This document shows positions 7,410-15,534 of a DNA stretch of 64,000 nt, piece by piece (positions within the stretch are counted from its first letter, which is position 1; every line of letters begins with the position of its first letter). Source of the stretch: Paenibacillus rhizophilus (GTDB lineage Bacteria > Bacillota > Bacilli > Paenibacillales > Paenibacillaceae). The notes under the pieces are model-generated. The model ran no database searches and was not told the DNA's origin. It saw nothing but the letters and a program-made list of their open reading frames with translations. The position numbers and the translations under genes were made by a program. The stretch is from the NCBI RefSeq assembly GCF_003854965.1, contig NZ_RQPI01000015.1, positions 52,839 to 116,838 of the forward strand, given 5' to 3'.

Positions 7410-8336
7410 GTGATCAAAACCGTGCTGTCCACCCTGTTCGAAGTCATCGTCCCCCTGTCGATTCCGGTTATTTCCGGCGCTCTGCTGGAACGATTTCAGC
7501 GCCTGGACACCAAGCCGCTGCTGACACTGTATCTGTATTTTTTAAGCCCTGCCATTATTCTGGATACGCTGTCCCACGCGGAAATTTCATTCGATGACAT
7601 CTATTTGACGCTGGCGTTCTCCTTATTGAATCTGCTGGTGCTGTGGGGAGTAGCGGTCACCATTGGAAAAGCGATGAAATTCTCTTCGCCGGACCGGGCC
7701 GGATTGACGCTCATCTCCACCTTTACCAACAGTGTAAACTACGGGCTTCCGCTCGTTCTGCTTGCCTTTGGACAAGCGGGGCTTGATAAAGCATCCGTTT
7801 ATGTCATAGGTCAGATGATTATCGTCAACACGGTGGGTATTTATTTTGCGGCCCGGTCCCATTTTAACGTGAAAAATGCGTTCAAATCGGTGTTTTCCCT
7901 CCCCGCGATCTATGCCGCCATTCTGGCCCTGCTGCTCCGAGCATTCCAGTTGCACCTGCCCGCCGAAGTGGAGAAGGGAGTAACGATGGCAGCAGGAGCG
8001 TATTCCCCTGTTGTGCTGGCCATTCTGGGCGCGCAGATGATGAAGGTGGGCATGATGCCCGGCATCAGAGGAGAACGTTCGGTGTTCTGGACGGGAATCA
8101 TGATCCGGTTGCTGGCGGGACCGCTGCTCGCGCTTGGCATCCTGGCATTGCTCGGAATTACGGGGACGCTCCATTCCGTGCTCTTCATTCTTGCCTCCAT
8201 GCCGGTAGCCGTTAACGGGGTTGTTCTGGCGGAACGCTACGGCGCGTCCCCTTCGGTGGTTTCACGCTGCATACTTTGGACGACGCTGTCCTCTTTCCTT
8301 GTGCTGCCCGTGCTCATTACGGCGGTTTCCGGATAA
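7410..8336 (+). CDS. AEC (auxin efflux carrier) family transporter
   Basis: 308 residues with about ten membrane helices in two five-helix halves separated by a short cytoplasmic region. The family pattern is visible: PLSIPVISGALLERF at the N-terminus, LYFLSPAIILDTL, then FTNSVNYGLPLVLLAFGQ with the conserved Asn/Tyr/Gly/Pro, and in the second half PVVLAILGAQM and SMPVAVNGVVLAERYG. Bacterial members export or import organic acids such as malate and malonate; substrate here is unknown. The start is GTG at 7410 with GAGG about nine bases upstream. Two hairpins follow the stop, the second with a T run. Confidence 0.85.
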   Translation: MIKTVLSTLFEVIVPLSIPVISGALLERFQRLDTKPLLTLYLYFLSPAIILDTLSHAEISFDDIYLTLAFSLLNLLVLWGVAVTIGKAMKFSSPDRAGLTLISTFTNSVNYGLPLVLLAFGQAGLDKASVYVIGQMIIVNTVGIYFAARSHFNVKNAFKSVFSLPAIYAAILALLLRAFQLHLPAEVEKGVTMAAGAYSPVVLAILGAQMMKVGMMPGIRGERSVFWTGIMIRLLAGPLLALGILALLGITGTLHSVLFILASMPVAVNGVVLAERYGASPSVVSRCILWTTLSSFLVLPVLITAVSG

Positions 8337-8374
8337 AGCTCCGAGAAGGAGCTTTCGGTCCCCTATTTTCAGCT

Positions 8375-8413
8375 GAAACGGTGTATCCTTCAATGGGATC
8401 GCCGTTTCTTTTT
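8375..8413 (+). terminator. Intrinsic terminator after the AEC transporter
   Basis: GAAACGG and CCGTTTC form the base of a stem, with TATCC/GGGAT extending it, followed by TTTTT. A smaller perfect repeat AAAGCTCC-gagaa-GGAGCTTT overlaps the stop codon at 8335-8355. Confidence 0.75.
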
Positions 8414-8466
8414 GACATGGAACCAAAAGGTGTTATTTTATAAAAAGGTGAAAGAGGGATAAAACA

Positions 8467-8901
8467 ATGGAAGACAACCGCGTGAACAATCTGCCGGACG
8501 TGGTGCAGACGGTCATTATTGATGCGCCGATCGGGAAAGTGTGGGATAAAGTATCGACATCGGAAGGGATCGCGCAGTGGTTCATGCCGAATGACTTTCA
8601 GCCTGAGCTCGGTCATGAATTTCATCTGCAGTCTCCCTTCGGCCCGACGCCGTGTAAGGTAACTGAGCTTGATCCGCCGAACAGTCTGACTTTCACTTGG
8701 GATACCGAAGGCTGGACGGTTTCTTTCTTGTTGAAAGAGCTGGACGAGAAGACGGAGTTTACACTTGTTCACGGCGGCTGGAAGCAGCCGGACGAGCTCA
8801 TCGGGAAAGCGAACGAGAAAAGCTCGGTTATTCATGGCCGGATGTCGGGCGGCTGGGTATCCATTGTGCAGGAGCGGCTGAAAAAGGCGGCCGAGGTTTA
8901 A
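8467..8901 (+). CDS. SRPBCC (AHSA1/START-like) domain protein
   Basis: 144 residues, a single helix-grip domain. The start VVQTVIIDAPIGKVWDKVSTSEGIAQWFMPNDF and the later FTWDTEGWTVSFLLKELDEKTEFTLVHGGW are typical of AHSA1-type proteins, which bind hydrophobic ligands in a cavity. AGAGGGAT precedes ATG. The ArsR-family gene starts one base after the stop, so the two are translated as a unit. This pairing of an SRPBCC protein with an ArsR-type regulator recurs in Bacillota and other phyla, and the SRPBCC partner may bind the effector or a metabolite; its ligand is unknown. Confidence 0.88.
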   Translation: MEDNRVNNLPDVVQTVIIDAPIGKVWDKVSTSEGIAQWFMPNDFQPELGHEFHLQSPFGPTPCKVTELDPPNSLTFTWDTEGWTVSFLLKELDEKTEFTLVHGGWKQPDELIGKANEKSSVIHGRMSGGWVSIVQERLKKAAEV

Positions 8902-8902
8902 T

Positions 8903-9223
8903 ATGGCGGCGGCGGAGAAGCATGATGTGTTTCAGGCGATTGCCGATCCGACCCGCAGGCAGGTGCTAAGGCTGCTTTCCGAGAAAGAGAGGCCGATCTC
9001 CGAAATTGCCGCTCATTTTCCGGTAAGCCGCACGGCCATTGCCAAGCATCTGCATATTCTGTCGGAGGCAGAACTGGTCAGCGGCCGCAAGGTCGGCAGG
9101 GAGAAGCTGTACCGTCTGCAGCCGAAACCTCTTCAGGAACTTCAGGAGTGGCTGTCATATTACGAACGGTTTTGGAGCAACAAGCTGTCCATTCTTAAGC
9201 ATATTGTCGAAAATGAAAAATAA
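8903..9223 (+). CDS. ArsR-family winged-helix regulator
   Basis: 106 residues. FQAIADPTRRQVLRLLSEKERPISEI is the classic ArsR N-terminus, and the recognition helix is FPVSRTAIAKHLHILSEAELV, followed by the wing GRKVGREKLYRL. It lacks the ELCVC metal site of arsenite and cadmium sensors, and has no Cys at all, so it belongs to the non-metal subgroup that accompanies SRPBCC proteins. One base separates it from the SRPBCC stop codon. It probably represses its own operon. A strong terminator follows. Confidence 0.9.
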   Translation: MAAAEKHDVFQAIADPTRRQVLRLLSEKERPISEIAAHFPVSRTAIAKHLHILSEAELVSGRKVGREKLYRLQPKPLQELQEWLSYYERFWSNKLSILKHIVENEK

Positions 9224-9227
9224 ACAA

Positions 9228-9271
9228 AACCGGTCCACCACGATGCTTTCGTGCATGGACCGGTTATTTTT
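9228..9271 (+). terminator. Intrinsic terminator, possibly bidirectional
   Basis: AACCGGTCCA and TGGACCGGTT form a perfect 10-base stem, followed by a T run. It separates the ArsR gene from the convergent Gfo/Idh/MocA gene; A-rich sequence on the left side gives some tail for the - strand too. Confidence 0.88.
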
Positions 9272-9299
9272 TGCGGAACAGCTCATTGTGAAATTGCCT

Positions 9300-10265
9300 T
9301 TATTCGAAAGGATAGGTTATGCCCCACTGCCCTCTGACATTGCTCATGATTTCCATCACGTCCAGAGACAGCTGAAGCGTGGCGCTTCCGCCCGACTTGA
9401 TCGCCTGCTCCATGTCCTTGATTTCATACTGGAGGGCCGCATCCGTCTCTCCGGCTTCGACTGTTTCCGTCGTTCCGTCCAGGTATTGAATGAGGGCTTT
9501 GGAGGCGCGGGGGAAGTTATCTACGGTAATAAACCCGTTCTCACCGGCGACGACGCCCCTTTTCGGCATTTTGGCGCGCATCGTCAATGAGACGACTGCC
9601 ATCTCGTCGGCCTTGTTCTTCAGAATAATGCCCGACTGCTCGTCGACGCCGGTCTCGAACGGCTTGACAGTGGTTAGAACTTCATGCGGCTGTGCCGACA
9701 GGAAATAACGGGCGAACGACAGGGCATAGGTGCCGATATCGAGCAGCGCTCCCCCGGCCAGGTCTTTATTGAAGAAACGGTTGTTCACATCGTATTCCTT
9801 ATGGCTTCCGAAGGACACTTGAACCATTTTGAGCGGGCCGATTTTGCCGCTGTCCAGAATTTCCCGCAGCTTGGCGTACAAAGGCATGTGGTAGATCGTC
9901 ATCGCTTCCGCCACGACCAGCCCTTTCTCTTCGGCCAATGACGCAATTTCCCGCAGCTGGCCGATATTGACGGTGATCGCCTTCTCCGCAAGCACGTGCT
10001 TGCCTTGTTTCAGGCTTTCTATTATATATTCGTAGTGATTGCTGTGCGGGGTGGAGACGTAGACGGCATCAATTTCGGGGTCCTGCAGCATTTCATCATA
10101 ATCGCCGTAAGCTTTGGTGACCCCGTATTGGTCAGCGAAGTGCTGCGCTTTATCCAGATTGCGCGATCCCACAGCATACAGCGTGCCGCCGTATTTCTGT
10201 ATGGCCTCGGCGAATTCCCGGGCGATTCCTCCCGGTCCGATAATGCCCCATTTGATTGTGCTCAA
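9300..10265 (-). CDS. Gfo/Idh/MocA family NAD(P)-dependent oxidoreductase
   Basis: 321 residues. The Rossmann nucleotide site is at the N-terminus (WGIIGPGGIAREFA), followed by STPHSNHYEY and the family EKA(I/P) motif HVLAEKAITVN, where the Lys is the conserved catalytic residue. The C-terminal alpha/beta domain starts with GGALLDIGTYALSFARYF. It resembles the trans-1,2-dihydrobenzene-1,2-diol dehydrogenase-like branch, which acts on sugars, inositols or diols; the substrate cannot be told. ATG start has GGAGGGA upstream. It is a single-gene unit, convergent with the ArsR pair. Confidence 0.9.
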   Translation of the reverse strand: MSTIKWGIIGPGGIAREFAEAIQKYGGTLYAVGSRNLDKAQHFADQYGVTKAYGDYDEMLQDPEIDAVYVSTPHSNHYEYIIESLKQGKHVLAEKAITVNIGQLREIASLAEEKGLVVAEAMTIYHMPLYAKLREILDSGKIGPLKMVQVSFGSHKEYDVNNRFFNKDLAGGALLDIGTYALSFARYFLSAQPHEVLTTVKPFETGVDEQSGIILKNKADEMAVVSLTMRAKMPKRGVVAGENGFITVDNFPRASKALIQYLDGTTETVEAGETDAALQYEIKDMEQAIKSGGSATLQLSLDVMEIMSNVRGQWGITYPFE

Positions 10266-10445
10266 ATCAATCCCTCCGTTTCATTCGTAGCACATATGTG
10301 CAATATCGACAAAAATAGTGCTAAACATTTCCCTAGAGTATATAACCGGCCGGGTAATCTGTCAATTCCAGGGAAGGCCTTTCGGACGCGGCGGAGACTG
10401 AATGAGAAGCCGTTGAAAGGGCGGGTTTTAGCCTGAAAAAAGCCC

Positions 10446-10474
10446 TTGTAAGGATGCGGCCTACCGTGTAATAT
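10446..10474 (+). promoter_or_regulatory. Likely promoter of the xpt-pbuX operon
   Basis: TTGTAA at 10446-10451 and TAATAT at 10469-10474 are 17 bases apart. The predicted start site, about 10481, lies some 35 bases before the riboswitch aptamer. Confidence 0.6.
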
Positions 10475-10516
10475 AGAGGGCGTGCCTTTTTTAATATACT
10501 AAAAAAAGAATGATTT

Positions 10517-10589
10517 AACTCATATAATCATGGGGATACGGCCCATAAGTTTCTACCGGATGACCAACGCAATTGTCCGACTATGAGTG
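10517..10589 (+). ncRNA. Guanine-class purine riboswitch aptamer
   Basis: P1 is formed by ACTCATA (10518-10524) and TATGAGT (10582-10588). The core bases TATAATC, the P2 stem ATGGG/CCCAT with loop GATACGG, the AAGTTTCTACC junction, and GTCCGACTATGAG after P3 match the purine riboswitch consensus. The specificity position in the J3/1 strand (the second C of GTCCGAC) is C, which pairs with guanine; adenine switches carry U there. It lies before xpt and pbuX, so guanine or hypoxanthine should switch off xanthine salvage. Confidence 0.95.
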
Positions 10590-10662
10590 AACAGCGCGTC
10601 CGGGGTTTGAGGCGGCGCGGACACGCCTGACGTGTTGCACCATAAGGGATAATAACCCGGAG

Positions 10663-10708
10663 GGACAGATTCACTTGAGAGAAACACTCAAGGAATCTGT
10701 CCTTTTTT
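10663..10708 (+). terminator. Riboswitch expression platform terminator
   Basis: GGACAGATTC-a-CTTGAG and CTCAAG-GAATCTGTCC form a 16-pair stem with one bulged A, then TTTTTT. TTCACT in the 5' arm (10670-10675) is complementary to AGTGAA (10586-10591) at the 3' side of the aptamer P1, so P1 formation and terminator formation compete with an antiterminator. This explains the bulged base. Confidence 0.85.
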
Positions 10709-10808
10709 AAAATATAAGACTTTATAAGTTACACGCTTATAAATGGCCTTATATTTCTACGAGAAACGTACTTGCGTCCTTAAGGACGCCGTCAGGCGTT
10801 TCTTCTTG
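10707..10808 (+). repeat. 102-bp two-hairpin dispersed repeat, copy 1
   Basis: It is identical to 31083-31184 except for two bases. The first half folds as AAATATAAG...CTTATATTT enclosing TTATAAG-ttacacg-CTTATAA. The second half folds as GAAACG...CGTTTC enclosing GCGTCC-ttaa-GGACGC. Here it lies in the leader between the riboswitch terminator and xpt. Both base differences fall in unpaired positions. No coding potential. It could be a mobile hairpin element (for example a non-autonomous IS200/IS605 relative) or a conserved small RNA. Confidence 0.85.
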
Positions 10809-10914
10809 ATGGTTTTTAGGGTCCTTGCAAAGGTTCTGAGCGGCTTCGAGCCCAAGCTGCGCTTTGCGGGGCTATTTTATGTTTCCGGAAGGAAGAAGGA
10901 GCGGTGGAAGTAGG

Positions 10915-11520
10915 ATGAAAGTGTTGGAAGAACGCATTAGACGGGAAGGACAGATCTTGTCCGATACGGTGCTGAAGGTGGACTCGTTTCTGAATCATCA
11001 GGTCGATACCGGCCTGGCGCTCGAAATCGGGAAGGAATTCGGCCGGATATTCGGCGGCAGACCGATTACGAAGGTACTGACAATCGAGGCGAGCGGCATC
11101 CAGTTTGCCATGGCGGCGTCAATCGCACTGGGCGTTCCGTTTTTGTATGCCAAGAAGAAGAAGGTCGTAACCCTCTCCGAGCAGGTGTATTCGGCTCCGG
11201 TCCATTCGTTTACGCGTCAGGAATCGTATCAAATCAGCATTTCGCAAAAATATCTCGGCCCCGGCGACAAGGTGCTTATCGTCGACGATTTTCTCGCCAC
11301 GGGCGCGGCCCTGGTGGGCCTGGTTGATATCGTGCGCGAAGCGGGAGCGGAGCTGCTGGGCGTCGGCGCCGTTATTGAGAAGAGCTTTCAGGAAGGCCGC
11401 GGGCTGCTGGAGGATATGGGTGTGGAGGTTCACTCGCTGGCCCGGATTTCGGCGATGGCGCCGGGAGAAGTGCATTTTATAGACAATGAAGAAAGCATCA
11501 AGGAGAGTGCATCATGTTAA
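10915..11520 (+). CDS. xpt: Xanthine phosphoribosyltransferase
   Basis: 201 residues, close to the usual size of about 194. It converts xanthine and PRPP to XMP for purine salvage. The PRPP-binding loop is visible as VLIVDDFLATGAAL, and the N-terminal MKVLEERIRREGQILSDTVLKV is characteristic of Xpt, as is FLNHQVDTGL. An open frame extends upstream to 10864, but the ATG at 10915 with GGTGG/GTAGG just before it fits the family start. The gene is preceded by a guanine riboswitch and overlaps pbuX by seven bases, so the two are co-translated. Cytoplasmic. Confidence 0.96.
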   Translation: MKVLEERIRREGQILSDTVLKVDSFLNHQVDTGLALEIGKEFGRIFGGRPITKVLTIEASGIQFAMAASIALGVPFLYAKKKKVVTLSEQVYSAPVHSFTRQESYQISISQKYLGPGDKVLIVDDFLATGAALVGLVDIVREAGAELLGVGAVIEKSFQEGRGLLEDMGVEVHSLARISAMAPGEVHFIDNEESIKESASC

Positions 11521-12827
11521 GCAAGCGCAAAGTATTTACCCTGGGACTCCAGCATGTGCTGGCGATGTATGCGGGCGCGGTCGTCGTTCCGCTGATTGTC
11601 GGCGGCGCGCTGAAGCTTACCGGCGAGCAAATGGCTTATCTGATCGCCGCCGACCTGTTCACCTGCGGGCTGGCGACGCTGCTTCAGGTTATGGGCACCA
11701 AATATTTCGGCAGCCGTCTGCCGGTCATCCTTGGCTGTACGTTTACGGCGGTCGGTCCGATTATCGCCATCGCCTCCAGCTCCAATCTGGCAACGGCATA
11801 TGGGGCGATTATTCTCTCCGGCCTGTTCGTCGTGCTGGCCGCGCCGCTTTACGGTCGGCTGCTTAAGTTCTTTCCCACCATCGTAACCGGCTCGGTCGTC
11901 ACGATTATCGGCCTGTCGCTGATTCCGGTAGCGATGAAGAACGCAGCGGGCGGCGAAGGCGGCGCCGATTTCGGACAACCCCGCAATCTGCTGCTGGCGC
12001 TGATTACGCTTGCGGTCATTCTGCTTGTGAACCGTTTCGCCACCGGGTTTCTGCGTTCCGTTTCCGTGCTGGTGGGCCTTGTGGCCGGAACGGCGGTTGC
12101 TTATTTTCTTGGCATGGTCCATTTCTCGTCCGTCGGCAGCGCCTCTTGGGTCAGCGTCGCCCAGCCGTTCTACTTCGGCCGTCCGGAATTCAGTCTTACC
12201 GCGATCTTTACGATGATTATCGTCAATATCGTCAGCATGGTGGAATCGACGGGCGTATACTTTGCCGTTGGCCGGGTGACGGAGCAGAAGGTGGAGCCGA
12301 AGCAGGTCGTGAACGGCCTGCGCTCCGAAGGTCTGGCGATTATGCTCGGCGGCCTGTTTAACGCTTTTCCGTATACCGCCTTCTCGCAAAATGTCGGCCT
12401 GATTTCGCTTACCCGCGTGAAGACGCGCAATGTGATTTTCGCGGCCGGCGGCATTATGGTCGTTCTCGGCCTACTGCCCAAATTGGCCGCGCTGACGACG
12501 GTCGTTCCAAACGCCGTGCTCGGCGGAGCCATGATCGTGATGTTCGGTTCGGTGGCGGCTTCCGGCATATCGATTCTCTCCGAGGTCGACCTGCGCAAGG
12601 AAGGTAATCTGCTGATCGCCGCTTGCAGCATCGCCGTCGGTCTCGGTTCGGCTACGATTCCGCAAATGTTCGACCAGCTTCCGGAGTTCGCCCGAATGCT
12701 GCTGCAGAATGGCATCGTGTCCGGCTCGCTGACCGCGATTATCCTGAATATTTTCCTGTCGAAGACGAAGGATGCGCGGGAAATGCCGGCTCCTGCCGCC
12801 GCGCAGGAAGCGCAGCAGCAGGCCTGA
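11514..12827 (+). CDS. pbuX: Xanthine permease, NCS2 family
   Basis: 437 residues with about 14 membrane helices. NCS2 features: the start TLGLQHVLAMYAGAVVVPLIVGGAL, the inter-helix beta region VIMLGCTFTAVGP-like text (LPVILGCTFTAVGP), STGVYFAVGRVT around the substrate-binding Glu (VESTG), and NAFPYTAFSQNVGLISLT with the conserved Gln/Asn. It imports xanthine with protons for Xpt, whose gene overlaps its start (ATGTTAA). Same riboswitch control. The C-terminal tail is Ala/Gln-rich and probably unstructured. Subfamily (xanthine rather than uracil) follows from both sequence and the xpt context. Confidence 0.94.
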   Translation: MLSKRKVFTLGLQHVLAMYAGAVVVPLIVGGALKLTGEQMAYLIAADLFTCGLATLLQVMGTKYFGSRLPVILGCTFTAVGPIIAIASSSNLATAYGAIILSGLFVVLAAPLYGRLLKFFPTIVTGSVVTIIGLSLIPVAMKNAAGGEGGADFGQPRNLLLALITLAVILLVNRFATGFLRSVSVLVGLVAGTAVAYFLGMVHFSSVGSASWVSVAQPFYFGRPEFSLTAIFTMIIVNIVSMVESTGVYFAVGRVTEQKVEPKQVVNGLRSEGLAIMLGGLFNAFPYTAFSQNVGLISLTRVKTRNVIFAAGGIMVVLGLLPKLAALTTVVPNAVLGGAMIVMFGSVAASGISILSEVDLRKEGNLLIAACSIAVGLGSATIPQMFDQLPEFARMLLQNGIVSGSLTAIILNIFLSKTKDAREMPAPAAAQEAQQQA

Positions 12828-12872
12828 TTATCCGCAAAGCATGGAGAAGCTGCGCTGCCCGATTGAAAATCA

Positions 12873-12910
12873 ACGGATATCGTCCCCTTAAGGACGGTAT
12901 CCGTTTTTTT
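12873..12910 (+). terminator. Intrinsic terminator of xpt-pbuX
   Basis: ACGGATAtCGTCC and GGACGgTATCCGT pair around CCTTAA, followed by a run of seven T. Confidence 0.9.
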
Positions 12911-13105
12911 GTCGTATTATTCAAATCGTATAAATATCCATTTGCTGCTGATTCCCCGGATTATGCAATCGGTGGGTGTGGGAAATATGGCGGAGCTGAA
13001 ACGCGCGGTCCTCCGAAAGCGCAGCTGAAAGAGAGATCATGAAACTTTTTCCAGGTAATTTCGTCCAAATATTAAGGAAAAGACACGAAGAGGAGGCTGG
13101 TAAAA

Positions 13106-14242
13106 ATGAGAACTAGCAGACTGGCAGCCGTTGTTCTGGCGGCGGCGCTCGGCTGGGGCGCAAGTACGGCGTTTGGAGCGGAGGTTTCCCCGATTTTGCT
13201 GAATTATAAGAATTTGGATCTTGCAAGCAAGGCAACCGTTTCGGCGGGAACAACATGGGTGCCCCTCAAAACCTTGGCGATCGGAATGGGATATTCGGTT
13301 GTATGGAATCAGGCATCCAAAACGGCCGTTCTGACACGTCCCGGGCGGCAGATTGCGGTAACGGCCGGCTCCAAAGCTGCCAGGGTGAACGGAACCGCAT
13401 TTCAGCTCGCGAAGCCGGTCCGCATTGCGGCAGGCACTGTCCAAATCCCGCTTGTAAGCGGAACAGGCGCGCTTGGGGGCAAAATTGCGCGTGAACCGGG
13501 CAGCGGCAGTCTGAGCATCAGCGATGAGACCCGGTTTACCACTGCAGCCGTTCCGGACATGACGTATTGGGTATCACAGCATACAGGCGAAGTCTACGCC
13601 TCCCGCTCGGCCTCGGGCAAGCCGGCTCTTCTGGGCAAGCTGCCTCTGATTGAATCGCCGTATATGCATAACTTGGAGATTAAGACGGTGGCTGGGGGCA
13701 CGCATCTGCTTGTATTAAGCGACAACCACTACGCCATGTTCAATAATTTCAGCAATGTATACCAGGCGCTGATCCGGGACGGCAAAATCGTCAAGCAGAT
13801 GGACTTTCATCTCATGGCTCCGGCTTATTCGGAAAATCCGAAGGTCGCGTCCACGCAGCTGTACATGAGTGGTGGCGACAGCGTGCAGTATATTAACGGC
13901 GATGGGAGTCTCGGCAAGCTGTACGACATAGAGGCGCTTACCGGACAGAGCGGCGCGTTCACCGTCGAATATGCCGCTCCCGACACACTAATCATCCGCT
14001 TCGTCGATACGTCCCACTTGTATTTGATCCATACCGGCACGGATGCCGCCGTTAATCTGAACAAGGAAGTGGCAACGCCGGAAGATTGGAAGGACTGGGA
14101 GAAGTCCGACGGCCGTGACCCTTACGTTTTAGCCCGAATGCTCATTCTGACCAAGCGCTCAGGGAATCATCTGACGCTGACGTACCGTTCGCTTGCGGAC
14201 GACAAGAGCAGAACGGTGACGTACAGCTTGTCGCCCGAATAA
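13106..14242 (+). CDS. Secreted stalk-domain (copper amine oxidase N-like) protein
   Basis: 378 residues with a signal peptide (MRTSRLAAVVLAAALGWG, cleavage likely after TAFGA). Residues about 30-150 contain the copper-amine-oxidase N-terminal-like stalk pattern: TVSAGTTWVPLKTLAIGMGYSVVWNQASKTAVLTR and KAARVNGTAFQLAKPVRIAAGTVQIPL. This domain is common in exported Paenibacillus proteins and is not catalytic. The C-terminal 230 residues, rich in Tyr, Asp and beta strands, are not recognised. AGGAGGC precedes the ATG. A terminator lies downstream; no partner is evident. Role at the cell surface is unknown. Confidence 0.8.
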   Translation: MRTSRLAAVVLAAALGWGASTAFGAEVSPILLNYKNLDLASKATVSAGTTWVPLKTLAIGMGYSVVWNQASKTAVLTRPGRQIAVTAGSKAARVNGTAFQLAKPVRIAAGTVQIPLVSGTGALGGKIAREPGSGSLSISDETRFTTAAVPDMTYWVSQHTGEVYASRSASGKPALLGKLPLIESPYMHNLEIKTVAGGTHLLVLSDNHYAMFNNFSNVYQALIRDGKIVKQMDFHLMAPAYSENPKVASTQLYMSGGDSVQYINGDGSLGKLYDIEALTGQSGAFTVEYAAPDTLIIRFVDTSHLYLIHTGTDAAVNLNKEVATPEDWKDWEKSDGRDPYVLARMLILTKRSGNHLTLTYRSLADDKSRTVTYSLSPE

Positions 14243-14349
14243 ACTGGATCTGGATGTTCCCATTGCTCAAAAATAACCTAAATGTTTGCCCGCCCACCCG
14301 AGCACCGGTTCTTTAACCGGGTTGTCGGCTGAAACGGCTTAGCCAATCA

Positions 14350-14383
14350 GGGAACCTCGCCAGTTCAAGGCGGGGTTCCTTTT
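14350..14383 (+). terminator. Intrinsic terminator
   Basis: GGAACCTCGCC and GGCGGGGTTCC pair around AGTTCAA, followed by TTTT. It serves the stalk-domain gene; the convergent gene ends directly after it. Confidence 0.85.
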
Positions 14384-14386
14384 GCG

Positions 14387-15028
14387 TCAATTTGAGATAC
14401 AAGGCGTTCTTTTTACATATTTCATTTCATTAACCTGACCGACGAGGAATTTCGCTATGTCGGAATTCGTAATGTTTCTTCCCGGGATATCCCTTAAATT
14501 TTCCTTGATATGGCTCGTTTCCAAACCCTCGACTACAAATGGCAGACGCACGAGGGTCCATTGGATATCGCTCTTCATAAGCAGATCCAGTTCTTTTTTT
14601 CTGTCTGCGATCATCTTGCTAAGCAGAATGGAGAACAGGGTGGACGCTATTCGGTTTAAAAATGACTTCTTGTCGCCCTGAACGTTGAGTGACCCGCCTG
14701 CAACGCCAATATACCTTGTAATTCCATACTCCTGCATGACCGTGAGAACAGTATGGGTTACGCTGCTGTACAGCGGTGTATCTTTTACGGGCTGCCCAAA
14801 GGTATTAATAACGGCATGGCAGCCTTCCAGCAGAGAACGAATGTCTTGTTCGTTTCGGGCATCTCCGGCAATTACCTGCAATCTGTCGTCTTTAATGGTT
14901 GCTTTATCCGGATTTCTGGCAAGCATACGAACACTATACCCGCTTTCCAGCGCTTTTTGCGCAAGGTAACGGCCCGCTCTGCCTGTTCCTCCGATGATGG
15001 CTATAACATTCAATGTTTCCAAAAGCAT
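14387..15028 (-). CDS. NAD(P)H-binding atypical SDR-like oxidoreductase
   Basis: 213 residues. The N-terminus has the glycine-rich site IAIIGGTGRAGRYLAQKALESG, then RMLARNPDKAT and VIAGDARNEQDIRSLLEGCHAVINTFG, which is the NAD(P)-binding atypical SDR pattern (NmrA-like/BVR-B-like). The catalytic Tyr-x-x-x-Lys of classical SDRs is absent; members act as reductases or redox sensors. The longest frame begins at 15082, but ATG 15028 (MLLETLNVIAI) has a GGGGG stretch just upstream and starts close before the nucleotide site, so it is preferred. Substrate unknown. Confidence 0.82.
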   Translation of the reverse strand: MLLETLNVIAIIGGTGRAGRYLAQKALESGYSVRMLARNPDKATIKDDRLQVIAGDARNEQDIRSLLEGCHAVINTFGQPVKDTPLYSSVTHTVLTVMQEYGITRYIGVAGGSLNVQGDKKSFLNRIASTLFSILLSKMIADRKKELDLLMKSDIQWTLVRLPFVVEGLETSHIKENLRDIPGRNITNSDIAKFLVGQVNEMKYVKRTPCISN

Positions 15029-15286
15029 GTCCCCCTGAAAAATAATATCCGGTAACCGTATGATATGCCGAATCCGCATCATTCTTCAACTTTACCTTGG
15101 TCAAGAGTTCCGCTATTTATGGTATTTGCCGTTTCTGCCAAAGAAAAAAGATTGCCTCTGAAGGGCCGGACGCTTTATTCTGTTGTGGGAAGGTTTTACA
15201 TTCTCCCGGCAGTTCCCAAATGAAACATTAGGCCGGCATTTCCCGTATTAAAGGTACAATCGAATGATGAAGGGAAGGAAATTCTC

Positions 15287-15502
15287 TTGGACAATGGGAT
15301 GAGCGTTATTTTATATGAAAAAATGCCGGACGGCGAATTGAATGCGATCGAAGAACGCGTATGGAGCTCGAATATGATCGCCGCGCTGGAGCATGTCAAC
15401 TATTTGGTGGTCGGCGGCCGCGAATTCGAAACGGTGGAGGGCAGGCTGAATGTGGATGAGGGCAAGCTTGAACTGCTGCTCGTTCCGATGCGCACCGAAT
15501 AG
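15287..15502 (+). CDS. Small protein, first gene of the ATP-grasp/DUF350/K+ channel operon
   Basis: 71 residues, start TTG with AGGGAAGGAA seven bases upstream (an ATG at 15299 is the alternative). The text SVILYEKMPDGELNAIEERVWSSNMIAALEHVNYLVVGGREFETVEGRLNVD suggests a small alpha/beta fold; no Cys or membrane segment. It is not a family I can name. Its stop is 32 bases before the next gene, which has its own ribosome binding site, so it probably heads the operon. Conserved linkage with the downstream genes would show whether it is part of the system. Confidence 0.7.
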   Translation: MDNGMSVILYEKMPDGELNAIEERVWSSNMIAALEHVNYLVVGGREFETVEGRLNVDEGKLELLLVPMRTE

Positions 15503-15534
15503 GCAGAAGATTCTTATTAAGGGAGGCACCCGCT

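Noticed and set aside
10707..10808. The two-hairpin repeat as a second riboswitch for xpt
   Set aside because: The same sequence is found in an unrelated locus in antisense to its genes, and it matches no riboswitch class I know.
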